From Aquimarina longa SW024 (GTDB lineage Bacteria > Bacteroidota > Bacteroidia > Flavobacteriales > Flavobacteriaceae): DNA of 64,000 nt. The first letter of the stretch is position 1, and every line of letters starts with the position of its first letter. Below the pieces are notes generated by a model that saw nothing but the letters and a program-made list of their open reading frames with translations, was not told where the DNA came from and did not search any database. Of the stretch, positions 63,869 to 64,000 are shown in pieces. The DNA is taken from positions 1-64,000 of the forward strand of contig NZ_AVQK01000015.1 of NCBI RefSeq assembly GCF_001401755.1, in the 5' to 3' direction. Made by a program: the position numbers and the translations under genes.

Positions 63869-63968
63869 AATTGAAACTATTATAATTAGTATAAGTTGAG
63901 TTTGTGTTAAATACAATTAAGTTTCAATTCAGACCTCTGGGAGTAGTTAACCCAGAGGTTGTTTTTTT
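63869..63968 (+). ncRNA. Structured RNA element, copy 3
   Basis: The outer stem is AATTGAAACT/AGTTTCAATT (63869-63878 with 63920-63929), the inner stem TAATTAGTAT/ATACAATTA (63883-63892 with 63911-63919), and the loop AAGTTGAGTTTGTGT (63893-63907). The terminator stem is ACCTCTGGG/CCCAGAGGT (63933-63941 with 63951-63959), then a T run. Differences from copy 2 in this stem keep pairing: a C-G pair became T-A and a T-G wobble became T-A. The series may continue beyond the window. Confidence 0.8.
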
Positions 63969-64000
63969 ATATACTTGTCTAAAAAAGACTTTAAGATTAG

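Noticed and set aside
62903..64000. CRISPR array suggested by the repeated sequences at the right end
   Set aside because: Only three copies, unevenly spaced by roughly 280 and 430 bases, each ending in a terminator, with no cas genes; the pattern fits small-RNA genes, not CRISPR.

Overview
The window comes from an AT-rich genome of the phylum Bacteroidota, almost certainly a marine member of the Flavobacteriaceae (an Aquimarina-like genus is possible, but this is inference). The grounds are a SUF cluster with flavobacterial side genes (DUF2480, SufT-type DUF59), an IPExxxVDY protein beside pyruvate kinase, DUF3078 proteins, a DUF5689 lipoprotein, an OmpA protein with thrombospondin type-3 repeats, a Bacteroidetes-type TssD/Hcp, and several TAnnTTTG-type -7 promoter boxes. 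No tRNA, rRNA or CRISPR array was seen.

Layout. 1-3.5 kb is the end of an integrated element: a D12-class adenine methylase cut by the window edge, a P-loop ATPase and a tyrosine integrase. 3.6-5.8 kb holds a DUF5689 lipoprotein and a REP-associated tyrosine transposase (RAYT) framed by near-perfect palindromes. 5.8-8.5 kb has two DUF3078 paralogues around a GNAT acetyltransferase. 8.7-19 kb is the iron-sulfur (SUF) locus, sufA-sufB-lipoprotein-sufC-sufD and then sufS, a DUF4377 lipoprotein, sufE, sufT, a thioesterase and DUF2480, all on the minus strand but interrupted by a serine hydrolase on the plus strand. 19-25 kb carries thiL, a small zinc-ribbon-like protein, an alpha/beta hydrolase, brnQ, a di-heme peroxidase and a VOC protein.

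25-31 kb is a cassette of three tandem leucine-rich surface lipoproteins with collagen-like Gly-rich stubs, a small membrane protein and a TPR-transmembrane-AraC regulator. Two of its promoters share the same palindromic operator at the same distance from the -7 box. 31-38.8 kb has an M24 aminopeptidase, a large sortilin/BNR protein, an orphan TssD (Hcp) and a histidine kinase/receiver pair. 38.8-50.4 kb is mostly housekeeping: pyk, IPExxxVDY, rnc-fabF-acpP, purN, RNase HI, a secreted astacin-like protease, a PfkB kinase, purF and sodA. 50.5-58.6 kb encodes an AddA-like and an AddB-like helicase/nuclease, both starting at TTG, with the OmpA gene between them. 58.6-62.9 kb has a hydrolase and a likely metal-uptake set: a small His/Cys-rich protein, a TonB-dependent receptor and a lipoprotein.

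The most notable feature is at the right end (62.96-63.97 kb): three dispersed copies of a roughly 100-nt structured element. Each has a two-part stem with a 4-nt bulge, a conserved apical loop AAGUUGAGUUUGUGU and a following intrinsic terminator. Copies 2 and 3 differ by compensatory changes in the terminator stem. The loop is perfectly complementary over 12 nt to the leader of the astacin-like protease mRNA, just upstream of its AUG. This suggests a multi-copy small-RNA family.
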